Part shown: one piece after another, positions 1 through 8,826 of the stretch
Numbering within the stretch: position 1 is the first letter of the stretch
Layout of the letters: the number at the start of each line of letters is the position of its first letter
DNA from: Candidatus Pelagibacter sp.
GTDB taxonomy: Bacteria; Pseudomonadota; Alphaproteobacteria; Pelagibacterales; Pelagibacteraceae
Length of the DNA stretch: 15,410 nt
NCBI GenBank assembly: GCA_028408025.1
Contig: JAOOKL010000014.1
Coordinates: forward strand, 1-15,410
Direction: 5' to 3'
Made by a program: the position numbers and the translations under genes
Notes under the pieces: generated by a model
Databases searched by the model: none
Told to the model about the DNA's origin: nothing
The model's input: the letters and a program-made list of their open reading frames with translations, nothing else

Positions 1-833
1 AAATTAGTAAATCAATTACTGTCTTTGATAAATCAAAAAATGTTATTGAAACTATTAAGAAAGAAAATTTGTGTGACAACATTTCTAAAGATATTCAAAC
101 TGCAGTTAAAGACTCAGATCTAATCATTCTTGCTATTCCTCTTAGTTCTTACAAAGAGGTTCTATTGTCTACAAAAGACATATTAAAAAAAGACACTATT
201 GTTACCGATACTGGTTCGGTAAAAAAAGAAGTAAATAAAATATTTGAAAATTTAAATTTAACAAATATTTCCTGGATCCCCTCTCATCCGATTGCAGGAA
301 CCGAGGAAAGTGGTCCATCAGCTGGGTTTAAAGATTTATTTAAGAATAGATGGACAATTATTTGTGACAGCAAAAACTCAAACAAAGATAAAGTTGAAAA
401 ATTAAAAAAATTCTGGGAATTTTTAGGAAGCAAGGTAAAATTAATGAGTAACGACGAACATGATCATATACTTGCGCTAACAAGTCATTTGCCTCATGCA
501 GTAGCGTATAATATTGTAAAAACAGCGATTAATAATGACCAAAAGTTCAGAGATGAAGTTATCAAATATAGTGCTGGGGGTTTAAGAGACTTTACTCGTA
601 TAGCATCTTCAGATCCGTTAATGTGGAGAGATATTTTTATTGATAATAGCGAAAATATTTTGAAGATTTTAGATGAATTTTCTAAAAATATTGATGATTT
701 TAAAAAAGCTGTTGTTGAAAAAAATGGTGACAAACTTTTAAAAATATTTGCTTCTACTAAGAATGTAAGAAAAGAGATTATTAAAGCTGGACAAGACGTA
801 GAGTCCCCTGACTTTGGAAGAAAAAAAAATTAA
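1..833 (+). CDS. tyrA: Prephenate/arogenate dehydrogenase, 5'-truncated by window edge
   Basis: TyrA oxidatively decarboxylates prephenate (or arogenate) with NAD(P)+ in the cytoplasm, the step leading to tyrosine. The reading frame is open from base 3 through the TAA at 831-833, so the gene begins left of the window. The TTG at 69 is internal and not the start, because coding sequence (ISKSITVFDKS...) continues upstream of it. The N-terminal GxGxxG nucleotide-binding loop is therefore outside the window. Visible family motifs are the end of the Rossmann fold (SDLIILAIPLSSY, TDTGSVKKEV), the catalytic HPIAGTEESGP block, SHLPHAVAYNIV, and the helical dimerisation domain with AGGLRDFTRIASSDPLMWRDIF. 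No ACT domain or chorismate mutase fusion is seen at the C-terminus. Its stop overlaps the convergent plsC stop in a shared TTAA. The family call is firm; prephenate versus arogenate preference cannot be read from the sequence. Confidence 0.93.
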   Translation, partial: ISKSITVFDKSKNVIETIKKENLCDNISKDIQTAVKDSDLIILAIPLSSYKEVLLSTKDILKKDTIVTDTGSVKKEVNKIFENLNLTNISWIPSHPIAGTEESGPSAGFKDLFKNRWTIICDSKNSNKDKVEKLKKFWEFLGSKVKLMSNDEHDHILALTSHLPHAVAYNIVKTAINNDQKFRDEVIKYSAGGLRDFTRIASSDPLMWRDIFIDNSENILKILDEFSKNIDDFKKAVVEKNGDKLLKIFASTKNVRKEIIKAGQDVESPDFGRKKN

Positions 834-1537
834 TTTAAATTATCAATAGAAGAGTAAATTTTTGTTTCTAAATCATTTATAAAAACATTTTTATCTTTTC
901 CAGGCTCTATCGGATCTAAGAAAGATATTTTAATGTCGTGATTATATTTAAAAAAACTATTTTTTGGCCAAACCTTGCCAGTATTTAATGCAACAGGAAC
1001 ACAAGGTAAATTTAATGCCTCGTAAATTCTACCAGCACCCTTTTTAAATGGTAGTCTTTCACCAAATTTCACTCTTGTCCCTTGAGGAAAAATTAATAAA
1101 GGTCTTTTACTAATTTCAATATTATTTTTGATTTTGTCAAAAAAATTCAAATTATCTTTTGTAGTAGTGTCTCGTACAATATCAATTGAACCAATTTTTT
1201 TTAAATACCAACCAAATAAAGGAATTTTCAAAAGCTCTTTTTTAAGAATAAATATGGGGTATTGCAACGGGGCTTGAAGAATAAATGTTTCAAGTAAAGA
1301 TTGATGTGCACTTGCAACAAAAAAACTCTCATTTTTTTTTAAATTTTCTATTCCAGAAAAAGTAACTTTAACACCTAAAATAAATCTTAATAAAAATATA
1401 ATTATATGAGCTAGTATCTTTCCGCATATAAGAGTAGCTTTACTTGGTAAAACTAATGTAGGTATAGCTAAAATAAAAACTAATATTAAGGTTAAATAAA
1501 ATAATATAGTAAATAAGATTGATCTTATAAATTGCAT
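830..1537 (-). CDS. plsC: 1-acyl-sn-glycerol-3-phosphate acyltransferase (PlsC-like)
   Basis: This 235-residue protein is predicted to acylate lysophosphatidic acid to phosphatidic acid at the inner membrane, the second acylation of phospholipid synthesis. Residues about 7-30 are a strongly hydrophobic membrane segment, and about 38-54 form a second hydrophobic stretch. The acyltransferase motif I is H78-Q-S-L-L-E83, so it is HX4E where the textbook motif is HX4D; the E form is common in alphaproteobacterial PlsC-like proteins. The glycerophosphate-binding motif is FPQGTR (150-155), with Q in place of the usual E, followed by FKKGAGRIYEA and the PCVPVALNTG block. The ATG (1537-1535) shares one base with the lysA stop (TAATG), so the two are probably translationally coupled. 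It is the last gene of the argH-lptM-lysA-plsC run. Another lysophospholipid or ornithine-lipid O-acyltransferase of the same superfamily remains possible. Confidence 0.85.
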   Translation of the reverse strand: MQFIRSILFTILFYLTLILVFILAIPTLVLPSKATLICGKILAHIIIFLLRFILGVKVTFSGIENLKKNESFFVASAHQSLLETFILQAPLQYPIFILKKELLKIPLFGWYLKKIGSIDIVRDTTTKDNLNFFDKIKNNIEISKRPLLIFPQGTRVKFGERLPFKKGAGRIYEALNLPCVPVALNTGKVWPKNSFFKYNHDIKISFLDPIEPGKDKNVFINDLETKIYSSIDNLN

Positions 1538-2766
1538 TATTGGTTGAGCAAACTTTTTATATCCTGTTTTTTTCTTATTACTTTTGTTTTAGATTTATTG
1601 ATAATTATCTCAGCAATTAAAGGTTTTGTATTATAGTTTGAAGACAAAGATGCTCCGTAAGCCCCAACATCTGATATAGCGACATAATCAGATTGGTTAA
1701 GCCTTTGATAATTATTATATTTAATGAATCTACAAGTTGTTTCACATATTGGTCCAACAAATTCCAAAGGACCTTTATTTTTTTTACCATTCTTAATTAC
1801 TGGAATAATATTATGAACGGCATCATAAAGTGCGGTTCTCATAAAGTCATTCATACCAGCATTTAGAATCGCAAATGTTTTATTGGAACCTTTTTTAAGA
1901 TATTGAACTTTAGTTACTAAAATAGCTGTATTACCTAAAATTGCTCGCCCAGGTTCAAAAATAATACTGCAATTATATTTTTTTTTAAATTTTTCCACCA
2001 AATTTGAGTAGTTTTTAAGACTCATTTTTCTATCACTTTTTTTATAAGTAATACCAAAACCGCCACCAAGATCTACATACTTGAAGTAAACTTTTGTTTT
2101 TTTTATAACTTCCTCTAAAACTTTTAAAGTTTTTTTAAAAGGATTTTCACTTAATATTTGACTCCCAATATGCACACTTATTGCTTCGAGTTTCAAATTT
2201 TTTAATTTTCTAACATTAAGACAAAACGAAATTAAATTTGTTTTTGAGAGACCAAATTTATCTTCTGCCTTACCTGTGGAGATCTTTTTATGTGTTGGAG
2301 CGTTTATATCAGGGTTAATTCTGATACCAATGGCAATCTTTTTTTTTAAGTTACCTGCAATCTTATTAATCAATATAGCTTCGTTCTCTGACTCCACATT
2401 TATTAATAGAATTTTTTTTCTTATTGCTAATTTAATTTCATCTTCAGTTTTACCAACTCCAGAAAAAACAATTTTATTTGGTTTTATACCAGATTTAATA
2501 GCCTTAAGTAACTCACCTCCTGAGACTACATCTGCACCTGATCCCATTTTTTTTAAAACTTTTAAAATTTGAATATTTGAATTTGCTTTTACCGAAAAAC
2601 AAATTAACGGTTTAGATTTTCTGAAATTTTTTAAAAATGAATTGTAATTTTCAATAATACTACCCTCAGAATAAAGATAAAATGGCGTACTCAATTTTGA
2701 AGCTAAACTTCTAACAGAGACATTTTCCACAAACAGGTTATTATTTTTATATCTTATATAAGACAT
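1537..2766 (-). CDS. lysA: Diaminopimelate decarboxylase
   Basis: LysA is the PLP enzyme that decarboxylates meso-diaminopimelate to L-lysine, the last step of lysine synthesis, in the cytoplasm. The 409 residues match the usual family length. An alanine-racemase-like TIM barrel comes first, with the PLP Schiff-base lysine in FSVKANSN (K60), VHIGSQ (198-203), and the phosphate-binding GGGFG (234-238). It is followed by EPGR (271-274). The C-terminal beta domain carries the active-site CETT (341-344) and the SDVGAYGASLSSNYN segment that reaches the partner subunit in the dimer. The start ATG lies 3 bases after the stop of the small lipoprotein gene, and the stop overlaps plsC by one base, so co-transcription is likely. 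The placement beside argH and an LptM-type lipoprotein is the usual proteobacterial arrangement and supports the call. Together with lysC at the other end of the window it brackets the DAP pathway. Confidence 0.96.
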   Translation of the reverse strand: MSYIRYKNNNLFVENVSVRSLASKLSTPFYLYSEGSIIENYNSFLKNFRKSKPLICFSVKANSNIQILKVLKKMGSGADVVSGGELLKAIKSGIKPNKIVFSGVGKTEDEIKLAIRKKILLINVESENEAILINKIAGNLKKKIAIGIRINPDINAPTHKKISTGKAEDKFGLSKTNLISFCLNVRKLKNLKLEAISVHIGSQILSENPFKKTLKVLEEVIKKTKVYFKYVDLGGGFGITYKKSDRKMSLKNYSNLVEKFKKKYNCSIIFEPGRAILGNTAILVTKVQYLKKGSNKTFAILNAGMNDFMRTALYDAVHNIIPVIKNGKKNKGPLEFVGPICETTCRFIKYNNYQRLNQSDYVAISDVGAYGASLSSNYNTKPLIAEIIINKSKTKVIRKKQDIKSLLNQ

Positions 2767-2769
2767 ATA

Positions 2770-2880
2770 TTAAATTATTTTTGCAAAACTTTTATTTGAT
2801 CCTTGGTACTGAGGCTCTGATTTTTTTCCACAAGAACCTAACATAATCATTAACATAACAAGAGTAATTACAAATTTCAT
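2770..2880 (-). CDS. lptM: Small LptM-like lipoprotein between argH and lysA
   Basis: A 36-codon gene read MKFVITLVMLMIMLGSCGKK...FAKII. It has a charged start, a hydrophobic core (residues 3-14) and a lipobox L-G-S-C with Cys17 as the lipidation site, so the mature lipoprotein has only about 20 residues. The CGKK sequence after the cysteine resembles the CGQKGP signature of the LptM (YifL) family, which assists maturation of the LptD/LptE LPS translocon in the outer membrane. Members of this family are typically encoded immediately before lysA. The ATG overlaps the argH stop as ATGA and the gene ends 3 bases before lysA, so position and translational coupling support a real gene despite its size. 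The function is inferred from the lipobox and the neighbours; the tail is too short and divergent for a firm family match. Whether this organism makes conventional LPS cannot be judged here. Confidence 0.7.
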   Translation of the reverse strand: MKFVITLVMLMIMLGSCGKKSEPQYQGSNKSFAKII

Positions 2881-3190
2881 TTAAGTTCCTTTTTGTATTT
2901 TCTTATCATTTTTCTTATATTTCTTTCAGATGTTCCTCCGTAAGAATTCTTGGAATTCATAGAGTTTTTTACATTAAAAATTTTTAAAACACTATTATCT
3001 AAGTGCTTATAAAACTTTTGAATTTCATTTAAAGTTAACTCATCTAGATTTTTTCTATTTTTTTCAGCATAATTAACAATTTTTGATGATATTTTATAAG
3101 CATCTCTAAAAGATATCTTTTTATCTTTCACTAGGTAGTCTGCAAAATCTGTTGCTGTTGTAAATCCAGTTTTTGCCATTTTTAACATTC

Positions 3191-3197
<7 letters not shown>
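2877..3197 (-). CDS. argH: Argininosuccinate lyase, C-terminal fragment fused to 23S rRNA sequence
   Basis: ArgH cleaves argininosuccinate to arginine and fumarate. Only about the last 105 residues are present: RMLKMAKTGFTTATDFADYLV, then the helical C-terminal domain with SFRDAYKISSKIV, LTLNEIQKF and the terminal YGGTSERNIRKMI, which match the family's C-terminus closely. The full enzyme has about 460 residues. The catalytic region (including the GSSxMPxK signature loop) and the whole N-terminal part are missing. Upstream of about 3197 the DNA is 23S rRNA. The open frame happens to continue to an ATG at 3248, but residues encoded there (MVRGERPTKFVDSW...) are translated rRNA and not protein. 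The first in-frame ATG on the argH side is at 3188-3186. Its stop overlaps the lipoprotein start (ATGA). As drawn, the gene cannot make an active enzyme; a chimeric or deletion join is the likely cause. Confidence 0.88.
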
Positions 3198-3997
<800 letters not shown>

Positions 3998-4003
3998 TTA
4001 TGC

Positions 4004-4022
4004 ACAGAAAATAATTTTCTGT
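4004..4022. repeat. Short inverted repeat just 5' of 23S
   Basis: ACAGAAAATAATTTTCTGT is a near-perfect palindrome lying a few bases upstream of the mature 23S 5' end. In the transcript it can form a small hairpin. It may belong to the 5' side of the 23S processing region; the partner strand that would normally flank the 23S 3' end is missing from this window. Confidence 0.6.
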
Positions 4023-4042
4023 CTAAATTAAATTTTTATTAA

Positions 4043-4131
4043 ATGTTCATCTATTCGAACATTATAGATTGTTCATCTATTCGAACAATCGGATATAGAT
4101 ATTGTTTGATTGTCCTTACTGATGAACAATC
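4043..4131 (-). repeat. Three tandem hairpins in the 16S-23S spacer
   Basis: Three consecutive inverted repeats lie between the 23S 5' end and the boxA copy. Hairpin 1 is 4043-4062 (ATGTTC/GAACAT stem). Hairpin 2 is 4067-4090 (GATTGTTC/GAACAATC stem of 8 bp). Hairpin 3 is 4108-4131 (GATTGT/ACAATC stem, imperfect inside). Hairpins 1 and 2 share the identical 14-base centre GTTCATCTATTCGA, so one looks like a duplicated and slightly changed copy of the other. Hairpin 3 shows the same GATTGTTCATC run when read on the other strand. They would sit in the precursor RNA between tRNA-Ala and 23S. Roles in RNA processing or slippage-driven spacer variation are inferences. Confidence 0.7.
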
Positions 4132-4150
4132 AAAATTGATATTAAATATT

Positions 4151-4168
4151 TACAATTTAAAAAAGCTA
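4151..4168 (-). promoter_or_regulatory. boxA antitermination element in the 16S-23S spacer
   Basis: Read on the minus strand this is TAGCTTTTTTAAATTGTA, close to the bacterial rRNA boxA consensus (TGCTCTTTAACA followed by an AT stretch). An identical copy lies in the 16S leader at 6027-6044. The known arrangement in rRNA operons is one boxA in the leader and one between the last spacer tRNA and 23S, which is the arrangement here. It is expected to recruit NusB/S10 and Nus factors so that polymerase reads through the structured, untranslated RNA. Confidence 0.75.
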
Positions 4169-4178
4169 AAAGTGTCAA

Positions 4179-4254
4179 TGGTGGAGGATAGCGGGATCGA
4201 ACCGCTGACCTCCTGAATGCAAATCAGGCGCTCTCCCAGCTGAGCTAATCCCCC
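4179..4254 (-). tRNA. tRNA-Ala (anticodon UGC)
   Basis: A complete 76-nt cloverleaf on the minus strand. The acceptor stem GGGGGAT pairs with ATCCTCC (one G-U), followed by the discriminator A and an encoded CCA at 4181-4179. The D arm is TAGCTCAGCTGGGAGAG. The anticodon stem CCTGA/TCAGG holds the loop TTTGCAT, giving anticodon TGC. The T arm is GCGGTTCGATCCCGC. It is the second spacer tRNA, with 8 bases between it and tRNA-Ile, and is released from the rRNA precursor. Confidence 0.97.
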
Positions 4255-4262
4255 GTGAAAAA

Positions 4263-4339
<77 letters not shown>

Positions 4340-4367
4340 CTAAGCATTTATGAGACACTTTAATAAT

Positions 4368-4388
4368 AAGAAGAGAAATGAGGACGGC
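4368..4388 (-). other. 16S processing stem, 3' arm
   Basis: AAGAAGAGAAATGAGGACGGC on the plus strand is nearly the exact inverted partner of 6000-6020 on the other side of 16S (19 of 21 positions complementary). In the precursor RNA the two arms would pair and enclose 16S. This is the classic long stem cut by RNase III to release pre-16S. Confidence 0.8.
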
Positions 4389-4407
4389 CACATTAACTTA
4401 ATTTTTT

Positions 4408-4432
4408 AAGACCAAAAGAAATTTTTGGTCTT
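4408..4432 (-). repeat. 10-bp hairpin at the 16S 3' flank
   Basis: AAGACCAAAA and TTTTGGTCTT form a perfect 10-bp inverted repeat with a 5-base loop, ending six bases from the 16S 3' end. It lies inside the large processing stem and probably helps set the 16S 3' maturation site. It is not followed by a U tract on either strand, so it is not called a terminator. Confidence 0.65.
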
Positions 4433-4437
4433 CCTTA

Positions 4438-5913
<1,476 letters not shown>

Positions 5914-5999
5914 ATAACGGCGCACACTAGCTTTAATAACTTTATGGTAAATAAAGTTATTTTCGTTAAAGCGTGTACGACAATTTCTTTATTAACCTA

Positions 6000-6020
6000 G
6001 CCGTCCACACTTCTCTTCTT
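6000..6020 (-). other. 16S processing stem, 5' arm
   Basis: GCCGTCCACACTTCTCTTCTT on the plus strand is the inverted partner of 4368-4388 beyond the 16S 3' end. It lies between boxA and 16S, where the 5' strand of the RNase III stem is expected. Confidence 0.8.
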
Positions 6021-6026
6021 AAAATA

Positions 6027-6044
6027 TACAATTTAAAAAAGCTA
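6027..6044 (-). promoter_or_regulatory. boxA antitermination element in the rRNA leader
   Basis: The same 18 bases as the spacer copy at 4151-4168 (19 if the next base is included). They lie downstream of the candidate promoter and hairpin and upstream of the 16S processing stem. Exact conservation of the two copies in otherwise different surroundings supports a functional antitermination signal. Confidence 0.78.
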
Positions 6045-6066
6045 AGATTTTAGTTTAAAATCTACA

Positions 6067-6104
6067 CACCTCTGGCGCTGTTAAAAAATATACGCATAGA
6101 GGTG
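6067..6104 (-). promoter_or_regulatory. Leader hairpin upstream of boxA (boxB position)
   Basis: CACCTCT (6067-6073) and AGAGGTG (6098-6104) form a perfect 7-bp inverted repeat around a 24-base loop. In the rRNA direction it lies just after the predicted start of transcription and 22 bases before boxA, the position of the boxB hairpin in E. coli rRNA leaders. The equivalence is positional only. Confidence 0.45.
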
Positions 6105-6111
6105 AGCGCTG

Positions 6112-6139
6112 GTTTTATTACAAATTGGTCATAAGTCAA
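6112..6139 (-). promoter_or_regulatory. Candidate rRNA operon promoter
   Basis: On the minus strand TTGACT (6139-6134) is a good -35 box, followed after 16 bases by TAAAAC (6117-6112) as a -10 box. A 16-bp spacing is common in rRNA promoters. Transcription would start near 6105, just before the leader hairpin. The -10 match is moderate, so the exact site is uncertain. Confidence 0.5.
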
Positions 6140-6181
6140 GGCGTATATTGTACATAAAAGTAAGTAAATATAGGCATTTTT

Positions 6182-6211
6182 TTACCTTCTGCATTGCAAA
6201 CTTACTATAAT
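6182..6211 (+). promoter_or_regulatory. Candidate promoter of the M23 peptidase gene
   Basis: A perfect -10 box TATAAT lies at 6206-6211, with a weak -35 candidate TTACCT at 6182-6187 (18-base spacer). Transcription would start near 6218, leaving an untranslated leader of only about 11 bases before the ATG at 6229. No Shine-Dalgarno sequence precedes that ATG. Confidence 0.5.
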
Positions 6212-6228
6212 TTTTATAGAAAACAACT

Positions 6229-7572
6229 ATGGCGCTAAATCAATTTTTTTCTAAGATTTTCAAATTTTTCAAAAATTTTACGGTATTTGAAATTAATAAT
6301 AAGACCGTCGGCTTAAAATATTTTTTTTATTTATTATCGTTAGCTGTAATTTTGATTATTTTTATCTATTCATCAAATTTAGTCGATCAAAAAAATCAAG
6401 CAGAAAGTAAAAATTTTGACTCAGTTGTAAAAACTAAGGAATTTGCAAATTTAAGTGAATTTTTTGTGTCAAAAATTAATAGTCCCTACAAAGAAATTAA
6501 ATATTTGATTAAGAATAACGACTCGGTTGAAAAGATACTTAAAAACCTTGATATTCGTTCAAGTGATATAAAGATAATATCTACTAAATTAAAACAAGAA
6601 AAACTAACAAATATATATGCAGGCAGAAAACTTTCGGTCGTAATTAAAAAACTTGACGATAATTCAAATGCTCTAATAAATCTTTTATACCCAATTAATA
6701 ATACTATCAGTGTTGAAATTAGAAAAAGCCGAAATGACTTTATCGTTAAAAAGAATATTTTAAAGCTTTATAAAAAAGAAGTTGTAATTAAAAGTAAAAT
6801 AAAAAATAATTTGTATTCATCAGCTATAAACTCAGGTATAGAGCCGAATATTATTATTGAATTCGCAAGAATATTTGGTTTTGAAGTAGATTTTCAGAGG
6901 GACATTCGAAAGGGAGATTGGTTTGAAATTTTGTATGAAAGATTTGAAGACGATAATAACAAAGTACAAGATACAGGAAAAATAATCTATGCTTCGATGT
7001 TTGTAAATGGTGATGAAATAAATTTATATAATTTCAAAGATAATGATGACGATATTGGCTATTATGATATCAAAGGTAAAAGTATTGTTAAGTCTCTTAT
7101 GAAAACTCCTATTAACGGAGCCAGACTTTCTTCTTCTTACGGAATGAGAAAGCATCCTATTTTGGGTTATAATAAAATGCATAGAGGCACAGACTTTGCA
7201 GCACCTAGTGGTACTCCGATAATGGCTTCTGGCTCTGGTACAGTTACAAGAGCTAGATGGTGTGGAGGTGGAGGTAATTGTGTAAAAATAAAACATAACT
7301 CAACATATGAAACTATATACGCACACATGAAAGGTTTTGCTCGAGGCATTAAAGAAGGTAGGAAAGTTAAACAGGGACAAATAATCGGTTATGTTGGTTC
7401 AACTGGAATGTCTACTGGCCCTCACCTGCATTACGAGGTTGTTGTTAATGGAAAAAAAGTGAACTCACAAAAACTTAAATTACCATCAGGAAAAATATTA
7501 AAAGGAAAATCTAGAGAAAATTTTGAATTAAAAAGAATTAAAATTGATTTAAAATTAGCTGAACTTAGATAA
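6229..7572 (+). CDS. Membrane-anchored M23 family peptidoglycan endopeptidase
   Basis: A predicted zinc endopeptidase of 447 residues that cuts peptide cross-links of peptidoglycan in the periplasm, during wall growth or division. A membrane segment at about residues 29-47 acts as an uncleaved anchor, leaving the bulk outside the cytoplasm. Residues about 85-280 form the extended N-terminal module found in MepM/YebA-type proteins, with a repeat-like IKYLIKNNDSVEKILKNLDI unit and IEFARIFGFEVDFQRDIRKGDWFEILYE. The catalytic LytM/M23 domain spans about 296-415. It keeps the metal ligands H318 and D322 (HRGTDFAAPSGTPI), the YAHM histidine H366, and HxH H399/H401 (GPHLHYEVVVNG). All key residues are present, so it should be active and is not an inactive EnvC/NlpD-type regulator. 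It is divergent from the rRNA operon and convergent with DUF4167, 23 bases away. Confidence 0.9.
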   Translation: MALNQFFSKIFKFFKNFTVFEINNKTVGLKYFFYLLSLAVILIIFIYSSNLVDQKNQAESKNFDSVVKTKEFANLSEFFVSKINSPYKEIKYLIKNNDSVEKILKNLDIRSSDIKIISTKLKQEKLTNIYAGRKLSVVIKKLDDNSNALINLLYPINNTISVEIRKSRNDFIVKKNILKLYKKEVVIKSKIKNNLYSSAINSGIEPNIIIEFARIFGFEVDFQRDIRKGDWFEILYERFEDDNNKVQDTGKIIYASMFVNGDEINLYNFKDNDDDIGYYDIKGKSIVKSLMKTPINGARLSSSYGMRKHPILGYNKMHRGTDFAAPSGTPIMASGSGTVTRARWCGGGGNCVKIKHNSTYETIYAHMKGFARGIKEGRKVKQGQIIGYVGSTGMSTGPHLHYEVVVNGKKVNSQKLKLPSGKILKGKSRENFELKRIKIDLKLAELR

Positions 7573-7595
7573 TACGATTGATCGGCGGTTAAAAA

Positions 7596-7958
7596 TTAAC
7601 TGGATGTTTGTGAAGAATCTTTATTCAACAAATTAGTTGAACTATTGTCCTTTTCATTTTTAATTTTGTCTTTATTTTTCTCATTTAATTCTGCAAGGCG
7701 TCTAGAGTAATGATCTGCATGTTGTAAATAATTTTCCACCATGACAGGGTCCCCGTTGCTTTGAGCGTCTTTTGCTAGTTGCTGAAATTTTTGTACCGTT
7801 TTCTCCACATTGTGCGGGTTGGTCATTGATCCATTTCTATTAAAATTTAGATTACCATTACTAAAATTTCCACTATTATTAATATGAGAACCGTTTCTTC
7901 TTCTAAAATTATTTTTTTGTTGTCTAGGCCTAAAAGTTCTTCTTCTATTGTTGTTCAT
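7596..7958 (-). CDS. DUF4167 family protein (Arg/Asn-rich N-terminus)
   Basis: A 120-residue basic protein of unknown function. Residues 1-45 are low-complexity and rich in Arg, Asn and Gly (NNNRRRTFRPRQQKNNFRRRNG...), suggesting nucleic-acid contact. Residues about 48-95 (NPHNVEKTVQKFQQLAKDAQSNGDPVMVENYLQHADHYSRRLAELN) match the helical DUF4167 domain typical of Alphaproteobacteria. The tail is acidic, Ser/Asn-rich and poorly conserved. It is usually encoded right after prfA-prmC, as here (25 bases after the prmC stop). That position and the basic tail suggest a role linked to RNA or ribosomes, but this is inference. It ends the lysC-ispG-prfA-prmC cluster. Confidence 0.85.
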   Translation of the reverse strand: MNNNRRRTFRPRQQKNNFRRRNGSHINNSGNFSNGNLNFNRNGSMTNPHNVEKTVQKFQQLAKDAQSNGDPVMVENYLQHADHYSRRLAELNEKNKDKIKNEKDNSSTNLLNKDSSQTSS

Positions 7959-7983
7959 AATTTTTTGATTATTTGTTATGATT

Positions 7984-8826
7984 TTATCTCTCTAACGTTG
8001 ATAATATACATCTAATATTTTCACCAAAGTCTTTAATTAAATATCTTATTCTAAAGTTATTTTTACCTAATATTTTTGAAACTTTTATAAATTGCTCATT
8101 TCCTATTTCTAAGGCGAGCATACCTTTAATTTTTAAGATACTTTTGGATTTGTAGATAACTTTTTTAATTACGTCAAGCCCATCATTTCCACCATCTAAG
8201 GCTAATTTAGGTTCAAATTTTTTTATGTCATCTTGAAGATTTTTAATGTCTTTTGTCTTTATATAGGGTGGATTTGATACAATTAGATCAAATTTGCGCC
8301 AGTAAATATCTTCTAAAGACTTCACCTGAAATTTAATACTATTAGATAGTTTTATTTTTTTGAGATTTTGATTAGCTGTCTCTATTGCGTGACTAGATAT
8401 ATCTATACCTAATCCTCTAGCATTTTTTAACTCATTCAAAATACTTAATAATATACAGCCAGTCCCAGTGCCTACATCTAAAATGTAAATGTTTTTTTTA
8501 CTAAAGATATTGATGATTTTTTCTACCATTAACTCTGTTTCAGGTCTAGGTATTAAAACATTTCTATTAACAATAAAATTTTTACTCCAAAACTCTTTTT
8601 TTTTTAAAATATAAGCAACTGGTTCTTTAAAAGATCTTCTAGATATATTTTTTTGAAACTTTTTAGCATTATTTATACTGACTATTTCCCGCAGATTAAT
8701 TAACAATTCTTCTCTTTTCTTGTTCAACACATCCGAAAGTAAAATTTCAGAGTCAATCCTGTGAGAAATGATATTGTTAGCCTTTAATTTGATTGAACCA
8801 AGATTGATTAGTTGTAAAATATTCAT
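7984..8826 (-). CDS. prmC: Peptide chain release factor N5-glutamine methyltransferase
   Basis: PrmC (HemK) methylates the glutamine of the GGQ motif in release factors using S-adenosylmethionine, which raises termination efficiency. The 280 residues contain the N-terminal helical domain, the linker RPETE (about 94-98), the SAM-binding LDVGTGTGCILLSIL (about 116-130), the acidic GIDIS after strand 2, and the signature NPPYI (185-189) that holds the substrate glutamine. The start is taken as the ATG at 8826-8824. It shares its A with the prfA stop (TGATG), whereas the TTG one codon upstream would be a rare start. The one-base overlap with prfA couples the methyltransferase to its substrate's gene, the standard arrangement. 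Confidence 0.95.
   Translation of the reverse strand: MNILQLINLGSIKLKANNIISHRIDSEILLSDVLNKKREELLINLREIVSINNAKKFQKNISRRSFKEPVAYILKKKEFWSKNFIVNRNVLIPRPETELMVEKIINIFSKKNIYILDVGTGTGCILLSILNELKNARGLGIDISSHAIETANQNLKKIKLSNSIKFQVKSLEDIYWRKFDLIVSNPPYIKTKDIKNLQDDIKKFEPKLALDGGNDGLDVIKKVIYKSKSILKIKGMLALEIGNEQFIKVSKILGKNNFRIRYLIKDFGENIRCILSTLER

Larger units (their letters stand above)
5914..6228. other. rRNA leader and divergent intergenic region
   Basis: This 315-base stretch has no gene. From right to left (the rRNA direction) it holds a candidate rRNA promoter, a leader hairpin, boxA, the 5' arm of the 16S processing stem, and a long hairpin next to the mature 16S 5' end. That last hairpin (about 5921-5979) has a perfect 10-bp core AATAACTTTA/TAAAGTTATT at 5935-5944 and 5952-5961. 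At its right edge is the candidate promoter of the divergent M23 peptidase gene. The separate elements are listed individually. Confidence 0.75.

Noticed and set aside
69..71. TTG at 69 as the tyrA start
   Set aside because: The frame is open to the left edge and encodes plausible TyrA sequence, so the gene begins outside the window.
4041..4131. Repeated hairpins as a possible CRISPR array or mobile-element end
   Set aside because: Only two to three units of about 20-24 bases occur, with no unique spacers of constant length and no transposase; they lie inside the rRNA spacer transcript.
4408..4432. Terminator after 16S
   Set aside because: The stem is strong but no U tract follows on the rRNA strand, and the operon continues into the tRNAs and 23S.
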